A stretch of 40,618 nucleotides of DNA from the NCBI GenBank assembly GCA_905479925.1, contig CAJQOL010000177.1:1-40618 (forward strand), written 5' to 3'. The DNA is from an uncultured Kangiellaceae bacterium. Lineage in GTDB: Bacteria; Pseudomonadota; Gammaproteobacteria; Enterobacterales; Kangiellaceae. Shown here piece by piece: positions 16,451 through 24,938 of the stretch (within the stretch, counting starts at the first letter, position 1; each line of letters opens with the position of its first letter). The translations under genes were made by a program, and so were the position numbers. Below the pieces are notes generated by a model. It saw only the letters and a list, made by a program, of their open reading frames with translations. It was not told the origin of the DNA and searched no databases.

Positions 16451-17367
16451 TGAATACTTTTAAGGCCTTAATAAAAAGAGAATATTGGGAAAACCAAGGT
16501 TCTATGTTTTATTCACCGGTAATTATGGCTCTGTTTTTTGCGGGCATAACTATTTTATTAGCAATAACTGGAGATTCTTTAGTTATTGAAAACGGGCATC
16601 ACAGCGGGTTTTGGGAACACTTACCTCGCGCTTTGGATCAGTTTGAAAATCTTAACGAACAAGATCGCTCTAGAGGTGTACAAATAGGACTTTATGCATC
16701 ATCGGCAGTTTTTGTGTTGGTTATGCTTATCATCAGCTTTTTCTACTGTTTAAGCTCGCTTTATGACGAGCGCAAAGATAGAAGCATTTTGTTTTGGAAG
16801 TCATTGCCAATTTCCGATACAACAACGGTTCTATCGAAAGTAGTTTCGGTATGTATATTGGTACCACTTTGTTATTTTGTTGTTATAGGAGCCTTTCAGT
16901 TATTCTTGTTAGTTTTCTCTACAATAGTTGCTTGGTTTGGTGGTAACAGTGGTATGTCCATTTGGGGGTCTTCTAATCTATTTGGCGTATTGTTTAATAC
17001 TTTGTTCTCATTGATCACTGTTAGCCTTTGGTTAGCGCCGGTTTGGGGATGGTTAATGTTGGCCTCTTCGTATGCGAAGAAAGTCGCTTTTCTTTGGGGT
17101 GTTTTACCTGTATTAATGGTTACAATTGCTGAAGGTTGGATATTTAGAAGTTCATACTTTATTGAGATGGTAGCTGAACGTTTTGCGAAGGCTGGCTTGA
17201 TATTGGGTTCGAACATCGGTCAGTTAGTTAGCGAGAATGAAATGGATGGTTTATCTATCATGTGGTACGAAGCGTATGGAACTTCAGCATTTTGGATAGG
17301 ACTGATGGTAGCTGCTGGATTTATTGCTGCATCCATTTATGTGCGCAGAAGTAGAGATGAGGCTTGA
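16450..17367 (+). CDS. ABC-2 type transporter permease
   Basis: A 305-residue integral membrane partner of the preceding ATPase. About six hydrophobic segments are visible: near 23-43, 90-107, 130-160, 175-200, 205-225 and 275-297. A large polar loop lies between segments 1 and 2, and the sequence LYDERKDRSILFWKSLPIS after the second segment is the coupling-helix-like motif typical of ABC-2 permeases (DERKDxSIxFWKSLP). The start overlaps the ATPase stop by one base. Probably works as a 2+2 or homodimeric exporter. Substrate unknown. Confidence 0.9.
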   Translation: MNTFKALIKREYWENQGSMFYSPVIMALFFAGITILLAITGDSLVIENGHHSGFWEHLPRALDQFENLNEQDRSRGVQIGLYASSAVFVLVMLIISFFYCLSSLYDERKDRSILFWKSLPISDTTTVLSKVVSVCILVPLCYFVVIGAFQLFLLVFSTIVAWFGGNSGMSIWGSSNLFGVLFNTLFSLITVSLWLAPVWGWLMLASSYAKKVAFLWGVLPVLMVTIAEGWIFRSSYFIEMVAERFAKAGLILGSNIGQLVSENEMDGLSIMWYEAYGTSAFWIGLMVAAGFIAASIYVRRSRDEA

Positions 17368-17420
17368 TCTCCTGTTACATTTGTGAGACAATGCTTCTAG
17401 TTTAAAAAAGGGAGAAACTA

Positions 17421-17606
17421 ATGATTCTCAACAGACAAAGTGCGAAAAAGACCAGTCATGCCAGTCTAGTAATCGCAATTACTATGGTATTCGCGTTAGT
17501 AATAACAGTCCAGACGCAAGGAGTACCCACGGATTACTTGATTGAGAACGGCGTGAAAGCGTGTAAAGTCGGGGCACTGGATTTATTTACCAAATTATTA
17601 TGGTGA
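17421..17606 (+). CDS. Small single-pass membrane peptide, possible operon member
   Basis: A 61-residue peptide not recognised. Basic N-terminus (QSAKKTSHAS), one hydrophobic segment at about 15-33, then a polar tail with a single Cys. A strong GGGAG ribosome binding site precedes the ATG by 7 bases, it starts 53 bp after the permease gene, and a good terminator follows its stop, so it looks like the last gene of the regulator-ABC operon. It could instead be a secreted peptide with a signal sequence, or a leader-like by-product. Real translation is plausible but not proven. Confidence 0.5.
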   Translation: MILNRQSAKKTSHASLVIAITMVFALVITVQTQGVPTDYLIENGVKACKVGALDLFTKLLW

Positions 17607-17636
17607 AATGACTGACTTTCTAAGATTGAAATTGAA

Positions 17637-17659
17637 ACGGAGCTTAGCTCCGTTTTTTT
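17637..17659 (+). terminator. Rho-independent terminator of the ABC operon
   Basis: Perfect stem ACGGAGC/GCTCCGT (17637-17643 and 17647-17653) with a three-base loop and a run of seven T. It ends the operon begun at 15222 and supports inclusion of the small ORF. Confidence 0.92.
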
Positions 17660-17866
17660 ATGCTTGTCGAGATCTGTTTTGCCTTCCGGAATTTGCCAGC
17701 CTGAAAAATTTAGCCGTATTGATTAAATTTTTATCATCTATCGGTAAATAGAAACTCTCGTATCTTGGATACGCTTAAATGCTTTTAGTGGGCCAGCGCT
17801 TTAATAAGCGCAATATTCAAGATATTACTGTGATTTTTCTACTTGGGTTTTTACGGGACGGGTTTT

Positions 17867-17890
17867 CTAAATATCTAAGTATCTAAGTAT
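17867..17890. repeat. Short tandem 8-bp repeats
   Basis: CTAAATAT, CTAAGTAT, CTAAGTAT in tandem, about 15 bp beyond the stop codon of the DUF2288 gene on the minus strand. The rest of the 17660-17904 gap shows nothing I can identify. Confidence 0.6.
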
Positions 17891-17904
17891 CAAAATTACT
17901 AGTT

Positions 17905-18228
17905 CTAGTTGTTAGTTTCCAGTTGTGTGACAACATAAGGAGAAACAACTACGGTCCATAGTTGCGTGTTTTGCTCGCAATTAGCTTTTACCCACGCCGC
18001 GGTGGCAAAAGAAACTTGTTGCTCTTCAATCGCTACTTCCAAAGCTGAAATATCATTGTCTGCTATCAGGCTAGCAATAGCGACTAAATCCGCTTCAGGC
18101 TCAACGACGAGAAGTTTTCCTTGAGCAAAAAACAGCTCTAAAGCTTTCCATTCTATCGTGGCAGTTTCTAGGTTAAGCTTATCTCTAGTGGTGAGGGTTT
18201 CGTCTGTCATTGTTAGATCTAAAGCCAT
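17905..18228 (-). CDS. DUF2288 family protein
   Basis: A 107-residue cytoplasmic protein of the DUF2288 family. The match is by the pattern TLTTRDKLNLETATIEWKALELFFAQGKLLVVEPEADLVAIASLIADND at the N-terminus and the C-terminal LWTVVVSPYVVTQ, both typical of the family in Gamma- and Cyanobacteria. No catalytic residues are known. The start at 18228 has no clear ribosome binding site; the in-frame ATG at 18210 (MTDETL) matches the common family N-terminus and may be the real start. Monocistronic by context. Function unknown. Confidence 0.8.
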   Translation of the reverse strand: MALDLTMTDETLTTRDKLNLETATIEWKALELFFAQGKLLVVEPEADLVAIASLIADNDISALEVAIEEQQVSFATAAWVKANCEQNTQLWTVVVSPYVVTQLETNN

Positions 18229-18744
18229 TTTGTAAAGTATGAATTATCCGCTCATTATACCAGCTTTTTATTGGTTCACCGTTTGATTTTTAATATGGTC
18301 ATATAGTTCTGTCATTTAGTTCTGTCATTTAGTCCTAATCGGGTGCGAACATTATTTTTGTTCTGTCGTCTAACTAAACTCCGCGCTTTGAAAGCGAAAC
18401 TGACCAGTGTACGCATATTCGCGTGGCTTATAATCTTTGGCGTTGTTTATGTAAAATTAATATAATCCATTCAGTCTAAGTTCATCGACCTAATCTTAGG
18501 ATAACTAACGGCATTTAATATTTATGCTTTGCGTGTGCAGTCGCCCCTGTTGTTTTCAGCAAAACTGAGATATATCGTAAATTGCGAAAGATTGGCTAGG
18601 ATAATCCGAAATTGTCCGTGTTACTCCGCCTAATTCCAGTAATTAATGTCTAAATCAGGTAGAATTTAGGCGTCCTAAATAGTTATTAATAAAGTAAATT
18701 TGTAATAAACGACAGCAACGTTAAATAACAACGAGGTTTTCAAA
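18229..18744. other. Divergent intergenic region upstream of the DUF3016 gene
   Basis: About 515 bp. Holds a 13-bp direct duplication AGTTCTGTCATTT (18305-18317, 18318-18330), a 14-codon Cys-rich ORF (18524-18568), and a 7-bp-arm inverted repeat ATTTAGG/CCTAAAT (18664-18670, 18674-18680). No confident promoter call. CGAGG before 18745 is the ribosome binding site of the next gene. Confidence 0.5.
18524..18568 (+). CDS. Possible Cys-rich leader peptide (14 codons)
   Basis: ATG...TGA frame encoding MLCVCSRPCCFQQN, with four cysteines in 14 residues including a Cys-Cys pair. It ends 176 bp before the DUF3016 gene. Codon clusters for one amino acid are typical of attenuation leaders, but there is no strong ribosome binding site and no terminator/antiterminator pair was identified downstream. 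Could be chance. Confidence 0.2.
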   Translation: MLCVCSRPCCFQQN

Positions 18745-19266
18745 ATGAAAGGTCTAAAGTTATCCTTATTAAGGTCTCCGCTCATAGTGGTATTAGCTGT
18801 AGCGGGACTTGGAGTTTCAAACGCATCTCTGGCGGGTTCTGAAGTAGCGCTCAAATTGGTCGATGGAAAGTCGTTTTCCGACTACCAATTAACTGGGGAT
18901 AGTCGAAAAAAGAGTTTAAAAAGGTTAGAGAAGGACTTCGTCAAGTTATTTGAAAATGCATCCGACGCTTATGTAGCGGAAGGGCAAAAACTTGAGATAG
19001 ATGTAACCAATATCGACCTGCCTGGACAGATGCGCTATTTTTACGGCCCAAATAATGATGATATGCGGGTAGTGGAATCTAACACACCGTTTCGTTTACA
19101 TTTTACTTACCGCCTTAAAAATAGCGAAGGCAAATTGATAAAGGAAGGTGAGGCCAAAATTAGAGACTTTTCCGAAAGTAAGGTAAAGAGTGCTAACAAT
19201 AGAAATTTTGGTTCGGCGGCATCCTACCACATAGCCATAAAGAAATGGTTTAAGAAACAATTTTAA
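18745..19266 (+). CDS. DUF3016 family exported protein
   Basis: A 173-residue exported protein with a signal peptide (about 1-30, ending ASLAG). The mature part matches DUF3016: VDGKSFSDYQLTG near the start, a helix (SLKRLEKDFVKLFE), then GQKLEIDVTNIDLPGQM and later FTYRLKNSEGKLIKEGEAKIRDF. The family is found in proteobacterial periplasms and has no assigned function; the beta-strand pattern suggests a small beta-rich fold. Preceded by a CGAGG site. Monocistronic; converges on rnfE, only 52 bp away, and the gap contains 7-bp repeats that start at this gene's stop codon. Confidence 0.8.
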   Translation: MKGLKLSLLRSPLIVVLAVAGLGVSNASLAGSEVALKLVDGKSFSDYQLTGDSRKKSLKRLEKDFVKLFENASDAYVAEGQKLEIDVTNIDLPGQMRYFYGPNNDDMRVVESNTPFRLHFTYRLKNSEGKLIKEGEAKIRDFSESKVKSANNRNFGSAASYHIAIKKWFKKQF

Positions 19267-19295
19267 GTTTTAAGCTTTAGGTTTTATGATTTGGG
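19261..19295. repeat. Degenerate 7-bp tandem repeats over the stop codon of the DUF3016 gene
   Basis: Units TTTTAAG, TTTTAAG, CTTTAGG, TTTTATG, ATTTGGG. The first copy contains the TAA stop (19264-19266). Confidence 0.6.
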
Positions 19296-19318
19296 GTTAA
19301 TACATTTCAAAAAAAAAC

Positions 19319-19960
19319 TTAGGGTTTATTCTGGTACCAGTTTTTTAGTGCAATAAGTAGTCCTAGCCCTATAAATGCACCCGGCGGTAAAACAGCAAAT
19401 AGAAACTTTTGGTCCGCTAGATAAAAGTGGCTAGTCCAGCTTCTAGCGGTTTCGCCAAATATAAGATGTGCGCCGTCGAGTATTGTACCTTGACCAACCA
19501 ACTCCCTTAATCCTCCAAGGACCATTAATACCAGTGTAAACCCCAACCCTTGCGCTAAACCGTCGACAAAAGATGGCCCAACGGAGTTTTTGCTAGCGAA
19601 GGCCTCTGCACGACCAATAATGGCGCAATTAGTAACAATCAATGGTATGAATATACCGAGAATTAGGTAGAGCTCGTAGGTAAAAGCGTTCATGAGAAGT
19701 TGAACATTAGTCACAAATGAGGCGATTAACATAACGAAAATCGGAATGCGTATTTCCTTAGGGATATGGGCGCGAATTATAGATACGGTTACGTTAGAGC
19801 CCACCAAAACAAATGTTGTCGCAATGCCAAGACCTAAACCATTAATTAAGGTTCCAGTCACCGCAAGTAATGGACACAGTCCTAATAGCTGCACCAATGC
19901 AGTATTATTATCCCATATGCCTTGCTTAAAAAGGTCTTTGTACTGATTAGTTGTGCTCAT
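19319..19960 (-). CDS. rnfE: Rnf electron transport complex subunit E
   Basis: RnfE (RsxE), a 213-residue six-helix inner-membrane subunit homologous to RnfA and NqrD. Conserved segments [27 protein letters not shown] and [16 protein letters not shown] are visible; the two cysteines, in LGLCPL and TNCAI, are the family Fe-S ligands placed in mid-membrane with those of RnfA. It is the last gene of rnfABCDGE, 15 bp after rnfG. In E. coli and Pseudomonas nth usually follows rnfE; here a convergent DUF3016 gene follows instead. Confidence 0.95.
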   Translation of the reverse strand: MSTTNQYKDLFKQGIWDNNTALVQLLGLCPLLAVTGTLINGLGLGIATTFVLVGSNVTVSIIRAHIPKEIRIPIFVMLIASFVTNVQLLMNAFTYELYLILGIFIPLIVTNCAIIGRAEAFASKNSVGPSFVDGLAQGLGFTLVLMVLGGLRELVGQGTILDGAHLIFGETARSWTSHFYLADQKFLFAVLPPGAFIGLGLLIALKNWYQNKP

Positions 19961-19975
19961 AAATAGACTCTCAGC

Positions 19976-20653
19976 TCACTCAACAAGGTTGGCATCGCAA
20001 TCACTTGGTTTTTCAAAGAGCTCTAACTGATTTTTAAGAACAAAGTCGTAGCTCCTTTTTACTGCCGATACAATTGCGCGAGGAGTGACTGTTGCTCCGG
20101 TTAGCGCATCGAACTTTCCTCCATCTTTTTTTACCTGCCAGTCGACATTTGTAAATTGACCTTTTGGGAGGTTATTAAACTGTTTTATCCAGTCACTTTT
20201 ATTCCTTTCAATTTTATCACCTAGTCCCGGCGTCTCTTGATGTTTTAATACATTGACACCCAATATTGAACCATTGGCAGATACCGCTAGGGCAAAATCG
20301 ATTCTTCCCGAGTATCCGTTGGGAGCCGTTGCCGTTATCATCAGACCAACATTCGAGTTATTCTGTCGTAATCGATAGACCTTTTGACCCGTAGTAGCTT
20401 CAGGTTGGTTTATATCCGTAACCATTAAGCAATCTTTGTAGACATCATTATTATAGGATGTCGGTTCAGCAACTATCGCTAACTGCTTTAGTAATGACAG
20501 TTCAATTTCTTTTGCAATTTTGTTTTTTGTCAGATGATGCGTTATTGCTATCAGTCCAACTGAAACGAAAGCGAAGGTTGCTAACGTTAGCGCGTTGCGG
20601 TTCATTGCAGCTAATAAGCTCGCCTTTTGATTAGGCTGTTTTTCCATTGTCAT
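19976..20653 (-). CDS. rnfG: Rnf electron transport complex subunit G (flavoprotein)
   Basis: RnfG (RsxG), 225 residues, one N-terminal membrane helix (about 16-38) and a periplasmic FMN-binding domain. The covalent FMN site is the threonine T188 in LTGATVT, the expected flavinylation motif attached by ApbE. Other landmarks are NGYSGRIDFALAVS and LKHQETPGLGDKIE. Electrons pass through this subunit between the periplasm-facing flavin and the membrane subunits. It begins two bases after the rnfD stop and is followed by rnfE. Confidence 0.95.
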   Translation of the reverse strand: MTMEKQPNQKASLLAAMNRNALTLATFAFVSVGLIAITHHLTKNKIAKEIELSLLKQLAIVAEPTSYNNDVYKDCLMVTDINQPEATTGQKVYRLRQNNSNVGLMITATAPNGYSGRIDFALAVSANGSILGVNVLKHQETPGLGDKIERNKSDWIKQFNNLPKGQFTNVDWQVKKDGGKFDALTGATVTPRAIVSAVKRSYDFVLKNQLELFEKPSDCDANLVE

Positions 20654-20655
20654 GG

Positions 20656-21693
20656 TTAGTTAGTCTCCGAGCCGTATACACGTGGTTTCGTATAATGGTC
20701 GATAGTCGGCGCTGCTATGTTGAGCAAGAGAACCGCAAATGCGACGCCGTCTGGGTAACCACCAAAGGTTCGAATGATCACAATTAGCAATCCTATACTT
20801 GCCCCATAAATCAATCGGCCCTTAAATGTTGTCGACGCGCTAACCGGATCGGTGGCAATGAAAAATGCGCCCAGCATAGTCGCACCCGAAAATAACAGAG
20901 TGGTAGAAGGTAGAAAAAGGTCGCTATCGTATAAACTTAGTAGAGTTGAAGTCAACCAGATGCTAACTAATAACGATACTGGAATATGCCAATGAATAAT
21001 TCTTAAAAGCATTAAACTTAATCCACCGATAAGAAACGCGCAATTAATCCAAAACCAACCGGTTAAGTTACTCTGAAAATCAGCTTGTGCCATTATCTCA
21101 GAGGACATAAGTCCGGTCGCAAGCGCTGTTTTACTTTCGTCGAGCGGTGTAGCCATGGTAAAACCATCGGCAATTAGACGATAAGAATTAACGTCCATGC
21201 CACTCGTCGTATAGCCGGTGAAAATCAGTTGAATACTTTCTGTTAAACTAGCAACTTCTAAAGCAATTGATTTAGCGGGTAGCCACGCCGTCATCTCGAT
21301 AGGGAAAGATATCAACAGTAAAACATAACCCACCATTGCAGGGTTAAACGGGTTAAAGCCAAGACCGCCATATAATTGTTTGGCGATAATAATAGCGAAA
21401 GAACAGCCGATGATACTCATCCACCAAGGTAATAATGGTGGTAATGCAAGGGCGATAAGCAGTCCTGTAAGCAATGCGGAAAAGTCACAGAGAGTTTCCC
21501 TAACCGGCTTTTTTCTAACTTTGAGAATGATTGCTTCGGCGGTTATGGCTGTCGATGCACATATGACCAAGTTAATTAATACACCCCAGCCCTGAAAATA
21601 AATTTGAGCGAAAGCTCCCGGTATTAGAGCAAAACATGCAGTCGCCATTACTTGGCTGGTAGAGCGGCCTTGGTGAAATTTATTCATTTTCAT
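20656..21693 (-). CDS. rnfD: Rnf electron transport complex subunit D
   Basis: RnfD (RsxD), a 345-residue membrane subunit homologous to NqrB. About nine hydrophobic segments are seen. GLGFNPFNPAMVGYV and IATDPVSASTTFKGRLIYG are family signatures. The candidate covalent FMN threonine is T182 in TMATPL, aligned by position with the flavin site of RnfD/NqrB (motif SxATPL; here the first residue is Thr). The start overlaps the end of rnfC by 14 bases, showing tight coupling. Confidence 0.95.
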   Translation of the reverse strand: MKMNKFHQGRSTSQVMATACFALIPGAFAQIYFQGWGVLINLVICASTAITAEAIILKVRKKPVRETLCDFSALLTGLLIALALPPLLPWWMSIIGCSFAIIIAKQLYGGLGFNPFNPAMVGYVLLLISFPIEMTAWLPAKSIALEVASLTESIQLIFTGYTTSGMDVNSYRLIADGFTMATPLDESKTALATGLMSSEIMAQADFQSNLTGWFWINCAFLIGGLSLMLLRIIHWHIPVSLLVSIWLTSTLLSLYDSDLFLPSTTLLFSGATMLGAFFIATDPVSASTTFKGRLIYGASIGLLIVIIRTFGGYPDGVAFAVLLLNIAAPTIDHYTKPRVYGSETN

Positions 21694-23251
21694 TCGCTTT
21701 CTTTTGTTTTACTCGGGCTAAAGCTGCTGCAATAGCAGACTTTTTGCCATCGGGGTCAGATGGTTTGTTTTCCGCGGCTTTTCTTCTTGCCTCTTGTTTT
21801 TGTTGTCGCTTTAATTCTCGCTCTTGCTTTATTCTCTCGAGGCGTTTTTCTCGGTTATCAAATCGTTTTTTCGATTTTTCAGATTGTTGTTGTTTTTCGC
21901 GGTTGAAACTAATCTCAGATTTCGCATAACGAAAATACTGGACTAATGGAATCTCGCTAGGACAAACATAAGTGCAAGCGCCGCATTCAATGCAATCAGA
22001 AATATTATGTTGTTCTAACGCATCCCATTGCTGGTTGGCAGAATGCCAATAGAGTTGTTGTGGGACAAGAGAAACAGGGCAAACAACTTCACACTCGGCA
22101 CACCTAATGCATTCTTTTGCGGAGCGGTCTTGTTGTGGGCTTTTATTAAAGATTATGCAGTTTGTCGATTTTTGAGTAACAAGCTTCCAATCGGTAATTG
22201 TCTCTCCCATTAATGGTCCTCCAAATATTGCGGAGTCTAGCAAGGTCGAATCAATGTTAAGGGTTTTAATCAGGTGTTCCACAGAGGTACCTATAGGTAC
22301 CCAGAAATTTCCAGGCTGATCAATAAGATCGCCTGTTAGGGTAACGACTCGGCTGGTCAAGGGTTTACTTTTGACGACAGCGTTATAAATGGCATGCACT
22401 GTTGCTGTATTTTGTACTAACAGCCCAATAGAAGAAGGGTAACTTCTGCTCGGTACTTCTTTTCCCGTAATTAGTTGAATGATCTGTTTTTCACCACCAC
22501 TTGGATAGGCTGTTTCGACGACAATTATTTCCATGTGGATTCTTTGTGCCGTATAGTTTTCTATTGCTTTATCAAGGTTTTTTATAGCCTGGAGTTTATT
22601 ATCTTCGATACCAAAAATTATTTTAGTGGCACCGACTACACTAGCGGTTATTTGTGCACCCTCAATAATTTCTTGAGCGTGTTCCTGGAGCAATCGGTCG
22701 TCGCAGGTAATGTAGGGTTCGCACTCCATCGCATTTATAATTAGAGTATCCACCTTGTCTTTACTGCTGGCTATTTTGAAATGGGTTGGAAATGCGGCGC
22801 CGCCTAAACCGACTATACCTGCTTGTTTTATTCTTTCAAAAAGCGCTTCCGATGCCGCTAACAGCCAGTTTTTAATCGGTTCAAACTTATAATCATTAGC
22901 TGGCTGATCGCTGTTTGTTTTGATGGTTAGAATTGTTTCGGCTAGCCCAGACTGATGACCAAAATAACGCGGTCCTATATCGGTAACGGTTCCCGAAATT
23001 GGAGCGTGAATCATAGAGGCCTTATTAACAAATTGAGCGTCTGTAAGAGGTTCACCTTTGTTAACGAACTGTCCCTTGCTAACTAATAAATGTTCAATCA
23101 ATAATGGTTCGATTCTTAGGGTAACCTTATCAGGAGCTTGTAGAGTTTGAATCTCCAAACTATTTGAAATTGTTTTGTGTTCAGGTGGTCTTATACCTCC
23201 AGGAAGTTTGCGGTGACTGTAACTGATATTTTTCGATTGAAACTTCGTCAT
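21680..23251 (-). CDS. rnfC: Rnf electron transport complex subunit C
   Basis: RnfC (RsxC), peripheral subunit that binds NADH and FMN. Visible are the glycine-rich GIVGLGGAAFPTHFK near 145-160, the acidic/aromatic YPSGGEKQIIQ, and two 4Fe-4S motifs in the C-terminal third, CIRCAECEVVCPV and CIECGACTYVCPSEIP. Beyond these is a Lys/Arg/Gln/Glu-rich tail of about 75 residues, a shorter form of the basic coiled tail known in gammaproteobacterial RnfC. The start chosen is the ATG at 23251; a TTG two codons further up is the only longer option. No clear ribosome binding site is visible, so translation may depend on coupling to rnfB. Confidence 0.95.
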   Translation of the reverse strand: MTKFQSKNISYSHRKLPGGIRPPEHKTISNSLEIQTLQAPDKVTLRIEPLLIEHLLVSKGQFVNKGEPLTDAQFVNKASMIHAPISGTVTDIGPRYFGHQSGLAETILTIKTNSDQPANDYKFEPIKNWLLAASEALFERIKQAGIVGLGGAAFPTHFKIASSKDKVDTLIINAMECEPYITCDDRLLQEHAQEIIEGAQITASVVGATKIIFGIEDNKLQAIKNLDKAIENYTAQRIHMEIIVVETAYPSGGEKQIIQLITGKEVPSRSYPSSIGLLVQNTATVHAIYNAVVKSKPLTSRVVTLTGDLIDQPGNFWVPIGTSVEHLIKTLNIDSTLLDSAIFGGPLMGETITDWKLVTQKSTNCIIFNKSPQQDRSAKECIRCAECEVVCPVSLVPQQLYWHSANQQWDALEQHNISDCIECGACTYVCPSEIPLVQYFRYAKSEISFNREKQQQSEKSKKRFDNREKRLERIKQERELKRQQKQEARRKAAENKPSDPDGKKSAIAAALARVKQKKANENE

Positions 23252-23265
23252 GGTCAATTAGCCAA

Positions 23266-23850
23266 TTAGTCAATTTGAGTGATGGCAATTTTAGCGACGT
23301 TATCAATTCTAATCGCTTCGGTTGGAGCCGGTACTCGCCAAGATTTTATAGAGGTTTCTAAGAAAGGCATATCAATACAGTCGACCGGGCAAGGTGGAAC
23401 ACAAAGATCACATCCGGTACATTCAGATTCAATCACGGTATGCATAAGTTTGGCGGCACCAACTATGGCGTCAACCGGACATGCTTGAATACATTTAGTA
23501 CATCCTATACATTCATCCTCGCGTATGACAGCAACTTTAGGTTGTGTTATTTCACCGCAGTCTTCGTCTAAATCGATCACTTCCATATCAAGCAACTCTG
23601 CAAGCGCTTTTATACCGGCTTCACCACCTGGAGGACAGCGGTTTATCGGAGCGCCATCGGCTATTGCTTCTGCGTAGGGCTTACAGCCGGGATGACCACA
23701 TTGGCCGCATTGTGTCTGCGGAAGAATATCATTAATCTGCGCGACTATCGGATTACCTTGGACCTTAAATTTTATTGAAGCAAAGCCGAGCAACGCACCA
23801 CAAAGGTAAGCCAATATAGAAATGATTAAAGTGCCTAAAATTATAGTCAT
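23266..23850 (-). CDS. rnfB: Rnf electron transport complex subunit B (Fe-S protein)
   Basis: RnfB (RsxB), 194 residues. An N-terminal membrane anchor (about 4-22) is followed by a four-Cys Fe-S site beginning [16 protein letters not shown] and closing with NRCPPGG, then a ferredoxin module with two 4Fe-4S motifs, [16 protein letters not shown] and [15 protein letters not shown]. It carries electrons between ferredoxin and the membrane part. Its ATG overlaps the rnfA stop by one base (TAATG), and rnfC follows after 14 bp from its ATG. Confidence 0.95.
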   Translation of the reverse strand: MTIILGTLIISILAYLCGALLGFASIKFKVQGNPIVAQINDILPQTQCGQCGHPGCKPYAEAIADGAPINRCPPGGEAGIKALAELLDMEVIDLDEDCGEITQPKVAVIREDECIGCTKCIQACPVDAIVGAAKLMHTVIESECTGCDLCVPPCPVDCIDMPFLETSIKSWRVPAPTEAIRIDNVAKIAITQID

Positions 23851-24431
23851 TAGAGTTTTACCAAGCCGGTAAATCCCATAAATGCCAATGACATAAGTCC
23901 CGCGGTAATCAAACTAATCGCCGCACCTTGAAATGGTTTTGGAACATCGGCAACTGATATGCGCTCTCTAATGGCTGAGAATAAAATTAGTACTAGCGAA
24001 AAGCCAAGCGCTGCTCCAAAACCGTAAATAATTGATTCAAAAAAATTGTGGCCATTATTAACGTTGAGTAGAGCAACCCCTAACACCGCACAATTGGTAG
24101 TAATTAATGGAAGAAATATTCCTAACAGACGGTAAAGCATTGGGCTGGTCTTTTGTACTACCATTTCTGTAAATTGGACTACCACGGCTATAGCTAAAAT
24201 AAACGACAAGACTTGCAGGTGCTCGAGTGAAAGGGGGGCTAAGATGAAGTGATTGATAATATAGCTAGCGACCGACGCTAACGTTAATACAAACGTCGTT
24301 GCTGCTGCCATACCTGTTGCGGTTTCAACGCGGCTGGAAACCCCCATGAACGGGCAAAGACCTAAAAATTTGACCAGTACAAAGTTATTGACTAATACGG
24401 TACTGATGAGAAGTAGTAGTATCTCAGACAT
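23850..24431 (-). CDS. rnfA: Rnf electron transport complex subunit A
   Basis: RnfA (RsxA), a 193-residue six-helix inner-membrane subunit. Conserved segments [20 protein letters not shown] and [20 protein letters not shown] are nearly family consensus, each with one cysteine (LGLCPF, TNCAVL) providing ligands for the mid-membrane Fe-S site shared with RnfE. AAAGGA precedes the ATG by about 7 bases, so this gene is translated independently. It is the first rnf gene, 97 bp after the unknown 121-residue membrane protein gene. Confidence 0.96.
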   Translation of the reverse strand: MSEILLLLISTVLVNNFVLVKFLGLCPFMGVSSRVETATGMAAATTFVLTLASVASYIINHFILAPLSLEHLQVLSFILAIAVVVQFTEMVVQKTSPMLYRLLGIFLPLITTNCAVLGVALLNVNNGHNFFESIIYGFGAALGFSLVLILFSAIRERISVADVPKPFQGAAISLITAGLMSLAFMGFTGLVKL

Positions 24432-24528
24432 TAAAGTCCTTTAAACCTAATAATTATTTAAATCTGTATTCGGCATCTAGAGTTTTTAACTGTTGGTGGC
24501 TATTACCTTTTTAAGCTAACAGCTCTTT

Positions 24529-24894
24529 TTATTCGGTGACGCTACCCACTTCGTCTTGGTTACTATTTTTTTTATTGGCGAACCAAAAGTGCCGAACAGC
24601 TAGGGAACAGAAAAAAACGATTCCCCATAAAATTAATAACTTGGTCAACCCGTTAACAATGGCAGTACTGCCCTCAACTTCAGCTTTTAATAACGCGGAG
24701 ATGACTAAGGGCGCAAATGTATCCGAACTGGTAATTGTATCGGGAGTAAATGCTCCTACCGCAAGAAAACTAATAATCGCATACCGAGTCTGCCAGCGAC
24801 TATTTCTTGTGCCGTAGTAAATTAAGCCTAATAAGCAAATACCTAGTACAATATAGACTGCCCAGGCAGTCCCATATAATTCAAATGTTTGCAT
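24529..24894 (-). CDS. Unknown membrane protein between metG and rnfA
   Basis: A 121-residue protein I do not recognise. Three hydrophobic segments are visible (about 10-27, 35-50 and 84-104), with a conserved-looking soluble stretch FTPDTITSSDTFAPLVISALLKAE between the second and third. The C-terminus is polar and acidic. It begins 44 bp after metG and ends 97 bp before rnfA on the same strand, without an intervening terminator, so cotranscription with metG and/or rnf is likely. Role in Rnf assembly or unrelated: not decided. Confidence 0.6.
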   Translation of the reverse strand: MQTFELYGTAWAVYIVLGICLLGLIYYGTRNSRWQTRYAIISFLAVGAFTPDTITSSDTFAPLVISALLKAEVEGSTAIVNGLTKLLILWGIVFFCSLAVRHFWFANKKNSNQDEVGSVTE

Positions 24895-24938
24895 TTATTA
24901 CACGCCTTTCATCAGTTTTAGTTGTTACCTTTGTTGTT

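Noticed and set aside
16896-17216. 106-codon minus-strand open frame within the permease gene
   Set aside because: Fully inside the ABC permease on the other strand, with no start signals or homology.
19299-19318. Poly-A/T stretch between the DUF3016 gene and rnfE as a terminator
   Set aside because: On the rnf strand a T-run follows the stop but only a short CTGGTACCAG palindrome inside the gene could pair; too weak to call.
22475-22744. 89-codon plus-strand frame opposite rnfC
   Set aside because: Antisense shadow of a well-supported gene.
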